14,333 bases of DNA from Clostridiales bacterium (GTDB taxonomy: Bacteria > Bacillota > Clostridia > Clostridiales > Caloramatoraceae), in contig JAOAFH010000002.1 of the NCBI GenBank assembly GCA_026416355.1, forward strand, positions 1-14,333. The letters are read 5' to 3'. Below, piece after piece: positions 1 to 6,322 of this stretch. Every line of letters begins with the position of its first letter. Positions within the stretch are counted from its first letter, which is position 1. A model generated the notes under the pieces. That model was not told the DNA's origin. It ran no database searches and was given only the letters and a program-made list of their open reading frames with translations. A program made the translations under genes and the position numbers.

Positions 1-19
1 AGATGTGTATAAGAGACAG
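1..19. other. Tn5/Nextera mosaic-end adapter (artefact)
   Basis: The first 19 bases read AGATGTGTATAAGAGACAG, exactly the transposase mosaic end used in Nextera libraries. It is not genomic sequence. Genomic DNA begins at base 20. Read on the minus strand in the frame of the neighbouring gene, the adapter is open and would append a false CLLYTS tail to that protein. Confidence 0.97.
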
Positions 20-2001
20 GCTGAATGTCCTTTATATTTTTCCTCAACTTCACTTGAAACTATAAAGAACATAATAAGCGCTCCTACCCACAATGATAGT
101 GGTATAAAGTATGGTGCAAAACCTGTTCCATAATCTGGTACATGGTTAATTGGTTGTTCATCTAATTTCACAGGTTCTGACATAAACTTTGACATATCGT
201 CTGATGTAAACTTTAATTTATTATTTATTTCATCATAACCGTCATTTAGACCATTCTTTAATTCCTCTGTTCCATCTGCTAGCTTTACAAGACCATCATT
301 TAGTTTTGTTGATCCATCATAAAGCTTTAATGTTCCATCTGCTAGGCTAATTAACCCATCATTTAGTTTAAATGAACCATCCTTTAATTTAGTTGATCCG
401 TCCTTCAATGTACTTGTTCCATTCTTCAATTCATTTGACCCTACATATAATTTTTCAAGTCCATCACTTAGCTTTCCTGTTTTTTGAGTTGCTGTATTTA
501 ATCCATCACCTATTTTATCTGCTCCTGCCTTTAGCTCATCAGTACCTGCTGCAATTTGAGAAATTCCTGTATTTGCTTGATCTAAGCCATCCTTTAATGC
601 TGTTGAACCATTTTTTGCATCATTTAAACCAGCAAGTAATGCTGAAAGTCCTTCAACAGATGCTTTTGATGTATCTGCTACTTGCTTTGTCCCTGCTGCT
701 ACTTGCTTTGCCCCAGATGCAAGTTGTGATGTTACTTGAGTTAAATTTGTTGCTCCAACTGCTGCCTCTTTTAGTGGTTGTGCAACAGAACTTTTTAAAT
801 TTTGGGCTTGTAATCCAGCCAATATTAGTTTTGCTTCTTCATATCTTCCTGCATCCATTAATGCTTTTGCATTATCAATTGCATCTGAAACATTTTCAAT
901 TCCTGTTGCAGCTGAATTAAGTTTATTTGGCATATCCATATTAGCTATATTAGTGTTTAATTGTTCTAAACCATCTGCTACTTGTTTAGAACCATTTACT
1001 AATTGAGTTATTCCTTCTTGTCCTGACTCAAGAGATGCTTTAAATTGTGAAACTTTGTTGTAAATCTCACCTAAACCGCCTTCTAACTTAGTCGCTCCTT
1101 CATATAGTTTTTGTAATCCTGCATTAGGTCCAAGTTGTTTTATACCACTAATTAGTTTATCAAATCCTAATGTAAAACTATTTTGTCCATCCTTCAAAGC
1201 AAATAATCCGTCTGTCAACTGTTTTGATCCATCACTTGCTGTTTTTAAACCTTGCTTTAATGCATCTGCTCCATTATCAAGCTTTAAAGCACCTTCATCT
1301 AATGTAACAAGTCCATTCTTTAGTTGGTTAGAGCCTTCTTTTAGTTTACCTGCACCTTCATTAGCTGTCTTTAAACCATTTTTTAACTCGTATGAACCAT
1401 CTCTTAGCTTTATAGCTCCATCATTTAGTTCTGTGGTTCCATCCTTTGCTTCCTTCAAACCATCCTTTACATCATAAAGGCTATCGATTACAACTTTAGA
1501 TGCTTCTTCTGTAATTGATTTAGCAACTTCATCCTTTAGTTCAAGCATTACTCTTGATGATACTTGAGCCGCTAAAAAATTCTTTTTCTCGTTTGGAATG
1601 TAGACTAAATGTGCTTTGTCTACTTTACCATCTGAAGTATCAGTAATCCTCTTTGAAAAATCCTCTGGTACAATTACTACTGAATAATATCCTTCATTAT
1701 TTAGCCCATCCATCGCTTTGTTATAGTCTACAAACTCCCATTTTATCTTCGTATTGTCCCTTAGTTCATCTACCAAGTCATTGCCATAGTTTACATTTTC
1801 GCCATCCTTTACACTGCCCTTATCTAAATTAACCACAGCTACAGGCATTTTATCCAATTTGCTGTATGGATCCCAAAAGGCATAAAGATAAAGATAACTA
1901 TAAAGCAACGGCATCAATGCAACTACTATAACAGCAACTCTGTTAAATCGGTTGGTAAATAGTTCTTTAATGTCCTTAATGGCAATCTTTAAAGCCCTCA
2001 T
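20..2001 (-). CDS. YhgE/Pip-family membrane protein, 3' end missing
   Basis: This is an open frame of 660 codons from ATG 2001 that runs into the adapter at the contig edge, so the C-terminus is lost. It begins MRALKIAIKDIKELFTN. A membrane segment follows near residues 19-41, then an extracytoplasmic part starting DPYSKLDKMPVAVVNLDKG, as in the YhgE/Pip family (Lactococcus phage infection protein Pip, B. subtilis YhgE and YueB). Two blocks of xxxLxxG heptad repeats (roughly residues 170-275 and 435-600) flank a middle section. After them come the family's VPDYGTGFAPYF motif and a second membrane segment (LSLWVGALIMFFIVS). The remaining C-terminal membrane segments are absent because of the boundary, not mutation. 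A strong AAGGAGGTG site precedes the ATG. The family is membrane-bound and some members are phage receptors; its cellular role is not settled. No stop or frameshift was seen across the whole frame. Control by the upstream TetR protein is inferred. Confidence 0.9.
271..396 (-). repeat. 63-bp near-tandem duplication inside the heptad block
   Basis: The string TCCATCTGCTAG starts at 271 and recurs at 334, and CCATCATTTAGTTT starts at 293 and recurs at 356. Both give a period of 63 bases, which is 21 residues or three heptads. The encoded unit is KLNDGL-x-x-LADGT, seen twice. This indicates recent growth of the repeat array by in-frame duplication. Confidence 0.8.
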
Positions 2002-2020
2002 AATGTCACCTCCTTATTTA

Positions 2021-2087
2021 TACTGACTAGTATAATAATAATACTTTTGTACTGACTAGTCAATATATTTTTGAACCAATTAGTATA
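2021..2087. promoter_or_regulatory. Candidate TetR-type operator cluster
   Basis: TACTGACTAGTATA (2021-2034) and TACTGACTAGTCAATA (2050-2065) share ten leading bases and contain ACTAGT at their centres. The second holds the perfect 10-bp palindrome TGACTAGTCA. A weaker third match, ACCAATTAGTATA, lies at 2075-2087. The copies bracket the -10 and -35 boxes of the yhgE-type gene. Binding by the adjacent TetR-family protein is inferred from position and symmetry. No copy was seen upstream of the tetR gene itself. Confidence 0.55.
2035..2063 (-). promoter_or_regulatory. Sigma-A-like promoter of the yhgE-type gene
   Basis: On the minus strand TTGACT (2063-2058) is followed after 17 bases by TATTAT (2040-2035), a good vegetative promoter about 35 bases before the start codon. 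The -35 hexamer lies inside the TGACTAGTCA palindrome, so a repressor bound there would block polymerase. Confidence 0.65.
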
Positions 2088-2120
2088 AATTATTTATGTA
2101 TTTTTTGTTAACAAGCAAAT

Positions 2121-2164
2121 AAAAATAGCCACTGATATTATAGTAATACCAATGACTATTTTTA
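2121..2164 (-). terminator. Rho-independent terminator after the tetR-family gene
   Basis: AAAAATAGCCACTGATATTA (2121-2140) and TAATACCAATGACTATTTTT (2144-2163) form a long imperfect hairpin with a TAG loop. Its mismatches become G-U pairs in the minus-strand transcript, which ends in a U run. It lies 24 bases past the regulator's stop codon and separates it from the yhgE-type gene. Confidence 0.7.
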
Positions 2165-2187
2165 TTATTTAAGACTATATATTATGG

Positions 2188-2754
2188 CTATTTTCTCCCT
2201 ATTCCCCTCATCATAAATTCTATTGTTTCTTCTATCATTTCATTTTTATCTCTTTCCTTGTGAATTAAACTATACACAACTGTTGACGCCATAACACCAA
2301 AAAAGTTATATGCTTTAACCTCAATGTCATTTCCATCCACATATCCAGCTTCTGCAGCTTCTTTTAGATAACCTTCAATAAGCTTGAAGTATCTTCCAAG
2401 AACATCTCTAAGCTGATTTTGCCTTTCCTCATCTCCCCACATTTGACTAAGAATTGTTTTAAAAAACTCAATATATTTTATTACTAAATCGAGTTGTACT
2501 TTACATACCATTCTCAACTTTTCAATTGGACTGTCTAAATGCTCTGTCTTATCTTTTATTTCATCTTCAACCATTCTTAATCCTTCATCAATTATGAATT
2601 TAAATATATCTTCCTTACTTTTAAAATGATAATATAAAGTTCCTTTAGCTACTCCTGCAGTTTCTGCTATTTCATCCATAGTCGATTTATGATAACCCTT
2701 TTGTGAAAAGGCTTTTATTGCTGCTTCAAATATTATTTTTTTTGTCTTATTCAT
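2188..2754 (-). CDS. TetR/AcrR-family transcriptional regulator
   Basis: This 188-residue protein is of typical TetR-family length. The N-terminal DNA-binding domain is clear: KIIFEAAIKAFSQKGYHKSTMDEIAETAGVAKGTLYYHFKSKEDIF, residues 6-51, with the helix-turn-helix around 25-45 and the family's GTLYYHFKSKE signature. The helical ligand-binding and dimerisation half (about 55-188) is divergent, so no ligand can be named. The start ATG 2754 has a GAGGTG site about 7 bases upstream. The gene lies directly upstream of, and on the same strand as, the yhgE-type gene. TetR genes often sit beside YhgE/Pip-like membrane genes, which makes local repression of that gene the most likely job. The ACTAGT-centred sites at 2021-2087 are the probable target (inference). 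Confidence 0.92.
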   Translation of the reverse strand: MNKTKKIIFEAAIKAFSQKGYHKSTMDEIAETAGVAKGTLYYHFKSKEDIFKFIIDEGLRMVEDEIKDKTEHLDSPIEKLRMVCKVQLDLVIKYIEFFKTILSQMWGDEERQNQLRDVLGRYFKLIEGYLKEAAEAGYVDGNDIEVKAYNFFGVMASTVVYSLIHKERDKNEMIEETIEFMMRGIGRK

Positions 2755-2786
2755 AGTTACACCTCTTCCTTTGTAATCTAATTAAA

Positions 2787-2814
2787 TTATTACATAAATA
2801 TTAAACTTAGACAA
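2787..2814 (-). promoter_or_regulatory. Possible promoter of the tetR-family gene
   Basis: On the minus strand TTGTCT (2814-2809) is followed after 16 bases by TAATAA (2792-2787). The fit to sigma-A is moderate and the region is A+T-rich, so chance matches are easy. Confidence 0.35.
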
Positions 2815-2938
2815 GATAGTATAAAGTTTTTTATTATTCTAAAGTATCATTTTTGTTATTTATTCTTGTTACAACAAATATAATTTATTAGATTATTTTA
2901 AACGAGGGGGGAAGGAGGTATTTCACTTCCGATAAATT

Positions 2939-3808
2939 ATGTTGTATATATTTATATCATTTTTGCTTTTACTTAGTTCTGCCTTCAGTTACATATCAAC
3001 CAATTTTAATAACATCAAATGCCAATATATTGTTAACATTCCTAATAATTATACCATATATAGTTCAGACAACGAAGAATTTTACATAAAATATATTTAT
3101 GGTAAATTAAATACAAAACCAAATACCTCATCTAATTCACAAGTTAGCAAATCAATTAAAAGCAAAAATAATAATCAAATAACCAATCCTAACATGTCTC
3201 AAAAAAAAGTTTACTTAACCTTTGATGATGGTCCAAGCAAACTTACACTTGAAGTTCTTAAAGTTCTAGATGAACATCAAGTTAAAGCTACATTTTTTGT
3301 TGTTGGAAGTAAGTGCGAATCTTATCATTATGTTATTAATAAGATTAAATCAAGTGGACATGCTCTTGGCCTTCATTCTTACTCACACAACTATTCTATT
3401 CTTTATTCTAACTTTGAAAATTTCTATAATGAAATGAAAAGAACTCAGGAGATAATTAAAAATATCACTGGAGATGAAGTTAATATTATACGATTTCCTG
3501 GTGGAAGCTATAAGCGTTTAAATAAGGATTTCTATAATTATCTCGAAAACCTAAACTTTAAAATATATGACTGGAACTTATCCTGTGGTGACGGAACATC
3601 GCCTACCCCTTCATCAGAACAAATGTTTATAAATTCAACAGAAAATTATAATAAATATAAGGATATTATTCTTCTCATGCACTCTAGAGATACAGATAAA
3701 AATACGCTGGAAACGCTACCTAAAATTATTGAGTTTTATAAAAGCAAAAATTATAAATTTGAAGTAATAACAAAGGAAACACCTGAATATATTTTTCCTT
3801 TTAAGTAG
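2939..3808 (+). CDS. Membrane-anchored NodB-type polysaccharide deacetylase
   Basis: This 289-residue protein starts with a hydrophobic segment (about residues 1-20) that should act as a signal anchor or signal peptide. A low-complexity Ser/Asn/Lys linker (about 58-86) follows. The NodB homology domain (carbohydrate esterase 4) begins near residue 90. All its motifs are visible: TFDDGPS with D96 and D97; HSYSH with metal-binding H146 and H150; RFPGGS at 185-190; DWN at 211-213; and LLMHS with H248. An active metal-dependent deacetylase acting outside the membrane, most likely on peptidoglycan amino sugars, is expected. The exact substrate cannot be read from the sequence. ATG 2939 is the first possible start because an in-frame TAA lies at 2933-2935. 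The good AAGGAGG site (2912-2918) is an unusually long 20 bases away. A terminator follows immediately, so the gene is probably transcribed alone. Confidence 0.92.
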   Translation: MLYIFISFLLLLSSAFSYISTNFNNIKCQYIVNIPNNYTIYSSDNEEFYIKYIYGKLNTKPNTSSNSQVSKSIKSKNNNQITNPNMSQKKVYLTFDDGPSKLTLEVLKVLDEHQVKATFFVVGSKCESYHYVINKIKSSGHALGLHSYSHNYSILYSNFENFYNEMKRTQEIIKNITGDEVNIIRFPGGSYKRLNKDFYNYLENLNFKIYDWNLSCGDGTSPTPSSEQMFINSTENYNKYKDIILLMHSRDTDKNTLETLPKIIEFYKSKNYKFEVITKETPEYIFPFK

Positions 3809-3828
3809 GTTTTATACCTACTTTTTTT
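3803..3828 (+). terminator. Rho-independent terminator of the deacetylase gene
   Basis: AAGTAGGT (3803-3810) and ACCTACTT (3816-3823) form a perfect 8-bp stem with loop TTTAT, followed by a T run to 3828. The deacetylase stop codon TAG lies inside the left arm. Confidence 0.85.
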
Positions 3829-3831
3829 GTA

Positions 3832-3859
3832 ACCAAAATTCACTTTAACTCATAGATTA
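3832..3859 (+). promoter_or_regulatory. Sigma-K-like promoter motif
   Basis: AC at 3832-3833 is followed after 17 bases by CATAGATTA (3851-3859). This fits the B. subtilis sigma-K pattern AC-N16/17-CATAnnnTA, and its -10 also resembles sigma-E. It lies about 45 bases before the first small Cys-rich gene, in a 65-base gap between a terminator and a ribosome binding site. The motif is short, so chance occurrence is possible. Confidence 0.35.
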
Positions 3860-3902
3860 TTATTAGAAATCGATAATTTCAAAATGAAAGAAGGTGAATC
3901 TT

Positions 3903-4145
3903 GTGGATATATCAAATTTATTATCATACTGCCCAACTGGACCAAATACAAATAACAATACTTTAATATGGTTCCTAATTTTATTTATCATATTAGGGTA
4001 TGGAGATCAGGGATATGGATGCTGCAAAAAGAAACATCGTAAACATGACTGTGGCTTCTTTGGTGATGGCTTCTTTACTCTACTAATTTTAGCATTAATA
4101 TTCCTGCTTTCCAAATCCCCATGTAATACCACAACTCCATGTTAA
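3903..4145 (+). CDS. Small Cys-rich two-segment membrane protein, unknown function
   Basis: This 80-residue protein belongs to no family I can name. The GTG at 3903 is preferred over the GTG at 3894 because the AAGAAGGTG ribosome binding site (3888-3896) overlaps the earlier codon and sits 6 bases from the later one. There are two hydrophobic stretches (about residues 20-32, LIWFLILFIILG, and 57-70). Between them is a short polar loop with CCKKKHRKHDC, rich in Lys and His. Cysteines are at 10, 40, 41, 50, 74 and 80, and GYGDQGYG resembles Gly/Tyr-rich small spore proteins. The gene starts a three-gene same-strand cluster behind a sigma-K-like motif. A spore-coat or spore-membrane role is an inference from composition and promoter only. 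Confidence 0.7.
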   Translation: MDISNLLSYCPTGPNTNNNTLIWFLILFIILGYGDQGYGCCKKKHRKHDCGFFGDGFFTLLILALIFLLSKSPCNTTTPC

Positions 4146-4170
4146 TTAAATGAATAAAGGGGGGTTTGTC

Positions 4171-4374
4171 ATGGCAAAGAAATGTTGTGGTCTAGACAAT
4201 ATGTGCAGCTTAATCGTTCTTCTACTAGTTTTATTACAATTTGGTAAAAGAACACCTGGATGCCACGGTGATGGCCCAGTAGACAACTTTGGATTTGGAA
4301 CAACTATTGACAACAGCGTTCTATTTGTAATTGCTCTTTACTATCTAATCTGCTGTGGCTGTGGCAAGAAGTAA
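4171..4374 (+). CDS. Small Cys-rich membrane protein, unknown function
   Basis: This 67-residue protein starts MAKKCCGLDNMCS. ATG 4171 is chosen because a strong AAAGGGGGG site (4157-4164) ends 6 bases before it; an in-frame ATG at 4150 lies upstream of that site. Seven of 67 residues are Cys (5, 6, 12, 31, 61, 62, 64). Two hydrophobic stretches (about 12-24 and 50-62) flank a Gly-rich polar middle, PGCHGDGPVDNFGFG. The layout mirrors the preceding gene, which ends 25 bases upstream, suggesting a shared transcript and possibly distant paralogy. The closely spaced cysteines at both ends could form disulfide cross-links or bind metal; neither is shown. I do not recognise the family. Confidence 0.7.
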   Translation: MAKKCCGLDNMCSLIVLLLVLLQFGKRTPGCHGDGPVDNFGFGTTIDNSVLFVIALYYLICCGCGKK

Positions 4375-4378
4375 TAGG

Positions 4379-4423
4379 ATGCTACTAATATTAGAAGCAT
4401 GTGGGGATGGGTAACCATCCCCA
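4379..4423 (+). other. Two tandem hairpins between small ORFs
   Basis: Hairpin 1 spans 4379-4400 (ATGCT-a-CTAA paired with TTAG-a-AGCAT). Hairpin 2 spans 4402-4423, with GGGGATGG (4403-4410) and CCATCCCC (4415-4422) around a GTAA loop. The second stem is very stable, but no T run follows. It may be a weak terminator, a processing site or a 3' stabiliser between the second and third small genes. Confidence 0.6.
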
Positions 4424-4451
4424 TACATAAATAATTTAAGGAAGTGATTCA

Positions 4452-4754
4452 ATGGGTCATCACAAAAAACATCACAAACATAGACGCGATAATGAAAATC
4501 TAGTTGATTTAAACCAAGTTGATATGTCCCAATTACAAAATATGATACAAAATATTGATATGAACCAATTGAGTTCTATGTTATCAAATTTATCTGCCAA
4601 TCAACCAAGTAACAACATACCACCAATGTTTAATAATAATATGAATAACAACAATTTATTATTAATTTTATCCACATTAAGACAATTTTTACCTAGAGAT
4701 AGACAAAGGATGATTGATAGAATATTAGAAAGTTTTTCAAACATAAATTTCTAA
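4452..4754 (+). CDS. Asn-rich protein with His/Lys tail and 12-residue repeat, unknown function
   Basis: This 100-residue protein starts at ATG 4452 behind an AAGGAAGTGA ribosome binding site. The first 12 residues, MGHHKKHHKHRR, carry five His and four Lys, a likely metal- or anion-binding tail. Residues 23-34 (VDMSQLQNMIQN) and 35-46 (IDMNQLSSMLSN) form a clear tandem repeat, with a partial third unit VDLNQ at 18-22. An Asn/Pro-rich linker (47-68) precedes a C-terminal amphipathic segment (69-96, LLLILSTLRQFLPRDRQRMIDRILESF). There is no signal peptide or membrane segment. It is the third gene of the plus-strand small-gene cluster and ends in a bidirectional terminator. No family is recognised; sporulation-linked expression with its neighbours is inferred from context only. 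Confidence 0.75.
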   Translation: MGHHKKHHKHRRDNENLVDLNQVDMSQLQNMIQNIDMNQLSSMLSNLSANQPSNNIPPMFNNNMNNNNLLLILSTLRQFLPRDRQRMIDRILESFSNINF

Positions 4755-4788
4755 AAAAAGCTATGGCGAAATTAGCCATAGCTTTTTT
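4754..4788. terminator. Bidirectional terminator between convergent genes
   Basis: AAAAAAGCTATGGC (4754-4767) and GCCATAGCTTTTTT (4775-4788) form a perfect 14-bp stem with a 7-base loop. It has A and T runs at its two ends, so it works on both strands. It overlaps the stop codons of both the Asn-rich gene and the convergent CPBP gene. Confidence 0.92.
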
Positions 4789-5506
4789 ATACCCCTATAT
4801 TCACATTTGCAACCTTAACATAAATCATAATTGCAGTAGAAAGTAAATTAAAAATAAAATGGTTTACAACTGCTGCTCTGTATCCATATTTATCATAGAA
4901 TCTACAATTTATAAGCCCTAAAGTAAAAGTAGCTAATGAGCTAATAAGATTAAAGTGAAGTAGCATAAATAGTGCACTAGATAAAATTGCAGCCATAAGT
5001 TTACTAACCTTTTTACATAACCCCCTATAAATTATATGCCTAAATACATATTCTTCAAGTACAGGTGCAAAAACTACTGCTATCAGTGATAGCCAAATGG
5101 TTTGTATAGCTCCTGCTTCAAAAAACATATTGGTTATTTGTTGAGCCTCTAATTTATATCCAAAGCTTTGTATAACTATTCCTATAAAAACAGTTATTAT
5201 TGTTATAATAAATCTAAATGAAAGGCTATATAAAATAACTTCAAATTTGTTTCTTCCAAGGGGTCTTGTTAAACTGCTAAATTTATTTTCTCTCTTTCTA
5301 TTTTCTCTAATAAGAATTATAAATACCAATAAAAAAGGTAATAGATTTTGCGTAAATAATGTAGATAAAATATAAATTATAAATAAAAGAAACAACACTA
5401 TCTGATTTACCTTTTCCTTAAGATATTTCCTAAAAATAATCCATGGTGGAACAGCTAAAATCAAAATAATAGAAACCTCTTTTAAAATATCAATAAATAA
5501 ATCCAT
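4787..5506 (-). CDS. CPBP-family (CAAX/Abi) intramembrane metalloprotease
   Basis: This 239-residue, strongly hydrophobic protein has perhaps six to eight membrane segments. The C-terminal half carries all three motifs of the CPBP/CAAX-protease (Rce1-like) family. These are EEYVFR at residues 151-156 (catalytic Glu pair plus Arg), FMLLH with F180 and H184, and HFIFN with H216 and N220. The conserved residues are intact, so protease activity is plausible. Family members process prenylated proteins in eukaryotes; in bacteria they act in bacteriocin self-immunity and peptide maturation. No bacteriocin gene is visible, so a substrate cannot be named. ATG 5506 has a GGGGGA site about 7 bases upstream. 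The gene is on the same strand as engB but separated from it by a structured repeat element, and it converges on the small-gene cluster. Confidence 0.88.
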   Translation of the reverse strand: MDLFIDILKEVSIILILAVPPWIIFRKYLKEKVNQIVLFLLFIIYILSTLFTQNLLPFLLVFIILIRENRKRENKFSSLTRPLGRNKFEVILYSLSFRFIITIITVFIGIVIQSFGYKLEAQQITNMFFEAGAIQTIWLSLIAVVFAPVLEEYVFRHIIYRGLCKKVSKLMAAILSSALFMLLHFNLISSLATFTLGLINCRFYDKYGYRAAVVNHFIFNLLSTAIMIYVKVANVNIGV

Positions 5507-5532
5507 TTTTTAATCCCCCATTAATTAATTAT

Positions 5533-5714
5533 GAGGTCTGTCCACTTAATTATAGAAAAATCAAATTAAGTTGTACATAGAAAGTAAGAGCTATTAAACA
5601 ATTAAAGAAGTATATTGATAAAAACATTAGAACCTCTAATTTTCTTTATAAAATATCCTAATACTTCGTCATTGTTAATAGCTCTAATGCTATATACGAT
5701 ATTTTGACAGCCCC
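5533..5714. repeat. Nested inverted-repeat element, MITE-like or structured RNA
   Basis: The non-coding gap is filled by one long imperfect hairpin. Going inward, the pairings are: GGTCTGTC (5535-5542) with GACAGCCC (5706-5713); GTACATAG (5573-5580) with CTATATAC (5690-5697); AGAGCTATTAA (5587-5597) with TTAATAGCTCT (5675-5685); CAAT with ATTG; GAAGTAT (5607-5613) with ATACTTC (5661-5667); GATA with TATC; and ATTAGA-acc-TCTAAT (5626-5640) at the tip. A side hairpin, ACTTAATT with AATTAAGT, lies at 5544-5571. The outer ends look like short terminal inverted repeats. No clear target duplication was found. The right end overlaps the engB stop codon. Confidence 0.55.
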
Positions 5715-6319
5715 TATTTATTCACAACATCAACATATCCACAAGCTGTTTTTATAATCTCCCAAAGTTCTTCTTTGCCTTGCTTTGTTTGAGATGAAAA
5801 GGCTATAAACTTATCATTTGCAGTTAAGTTAAGCGCTTTTTTTACCATTGGTACATGTTTCATCATTTCATTTTTACTTAATTTATCTGCTTTTGTTGCT
5901 ACAACTACTATATCTTTACCACTGTTTCTCATCCACTCAAGCATAAGCTTATCATCATTAGTTGGCTCATGCCTTATATCTACAAGCAAAATTACAGTTT
6001 TAAGCTCCTGCCTATTGTTTAGATAACCCTCAATCATACCAGACCATTTCTTTTTTTCTTCCTTTGAAACCTTTGCATAACCATAGCCTGGTAAGTCTAC
6101 TAAATAGATAGCATCATTTATATTATAGAAGTTTATTGTACGAGTTTTACCTGGTGTACTACTCGTTCTTGCTAATGAACGTCTGTTCACCAGTGTATTT
6201 ATCAATGATGACTTGCCTACATTTGACCTTCCTGCAAAGGCAACCTCTGGATATCCCTCTTGGGGATACTGCTCTTTAGTTGCAGCTATACAAGCAATTT
6301 CTGCTTTTCTTATTATCAT
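5714..6319 (-). CDS. engB: Ribosome biogenesis GTP-binding protein EngB/YsxC
   Basis: This 201-residue TrmE-Era-EngA-EngB-Septin GTPase, also called YihA or YsxC, is full length. Motifs in order are G1 GRSNVGKSS (30-38), G2 around T55-T61 (STPGKTRT), G3 DLPGYG (75-80), G4 TKAD (142-145) and a G5-like FSSQTKQG near 174-181. The family binds GTP and is needed for assembly of the large ribosomal subunit in Bacillus and other Firmicutes, where it is essential. The start ATG 6319 lies 3 bases past the lon stop codon. Its AGGAGG site sits in the last codons of lon, so translation is probably coupled. The lon-engB pairing matches B. subtilis lonA-ysxC. The stop TAG at 5716-5714 abuts the inverted-repeat element. 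Confidence 0.97.
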   Translation of the reverse strand: MIIRKAEIACIAATKEQYPQEGYPEVAFAGRSNVGKSSLINTLVNRRSLARTSSTPGKTRTINFYNINDAIYLVDLPGYGYAKVSKEEKKKWSGMIEGYLNNRQELKTVILLVDIRHEPTNDDKLMLEWMRNSGKDIVVVATKADKLSKNEMMKHVPMVKKALNLTANDKFIAFSSQTKQGKEELWEIIKTACGYVDVVNK

Positions 6320-6322
6320 ACC

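Noticed and set aside
393..920. Plus-strand open frame of 175 codons, Leu/His-rich
   Set aside because: It is the antisense of the heptad-repeat block of the yhgE-type gene; the low-complexity Leu-rich translation follows from the repeats and there is no ribosome binding site.
200..1480. Recurring short DNA motifs suggesting a CRISPR-like or satellite array
   Set aside because: The periodicity is a multiple of 21 bases and is explained by coding of xxxLxxG heptads; there are no uniform repeats with unique spacers.
4150..4170. Upstream ATG for the second Cys-rich gene
   Set aside because: It lies before the AAAGGGGGG ribosome binding site that clearly serves ATG 4171.
5525..5720. Target-site duplication flanking the inverted-repeat element
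   Set aside because: The bases on each side (TTAATTAT and TATTTATT) are both A+T-rich but do not match as a direct repeat.
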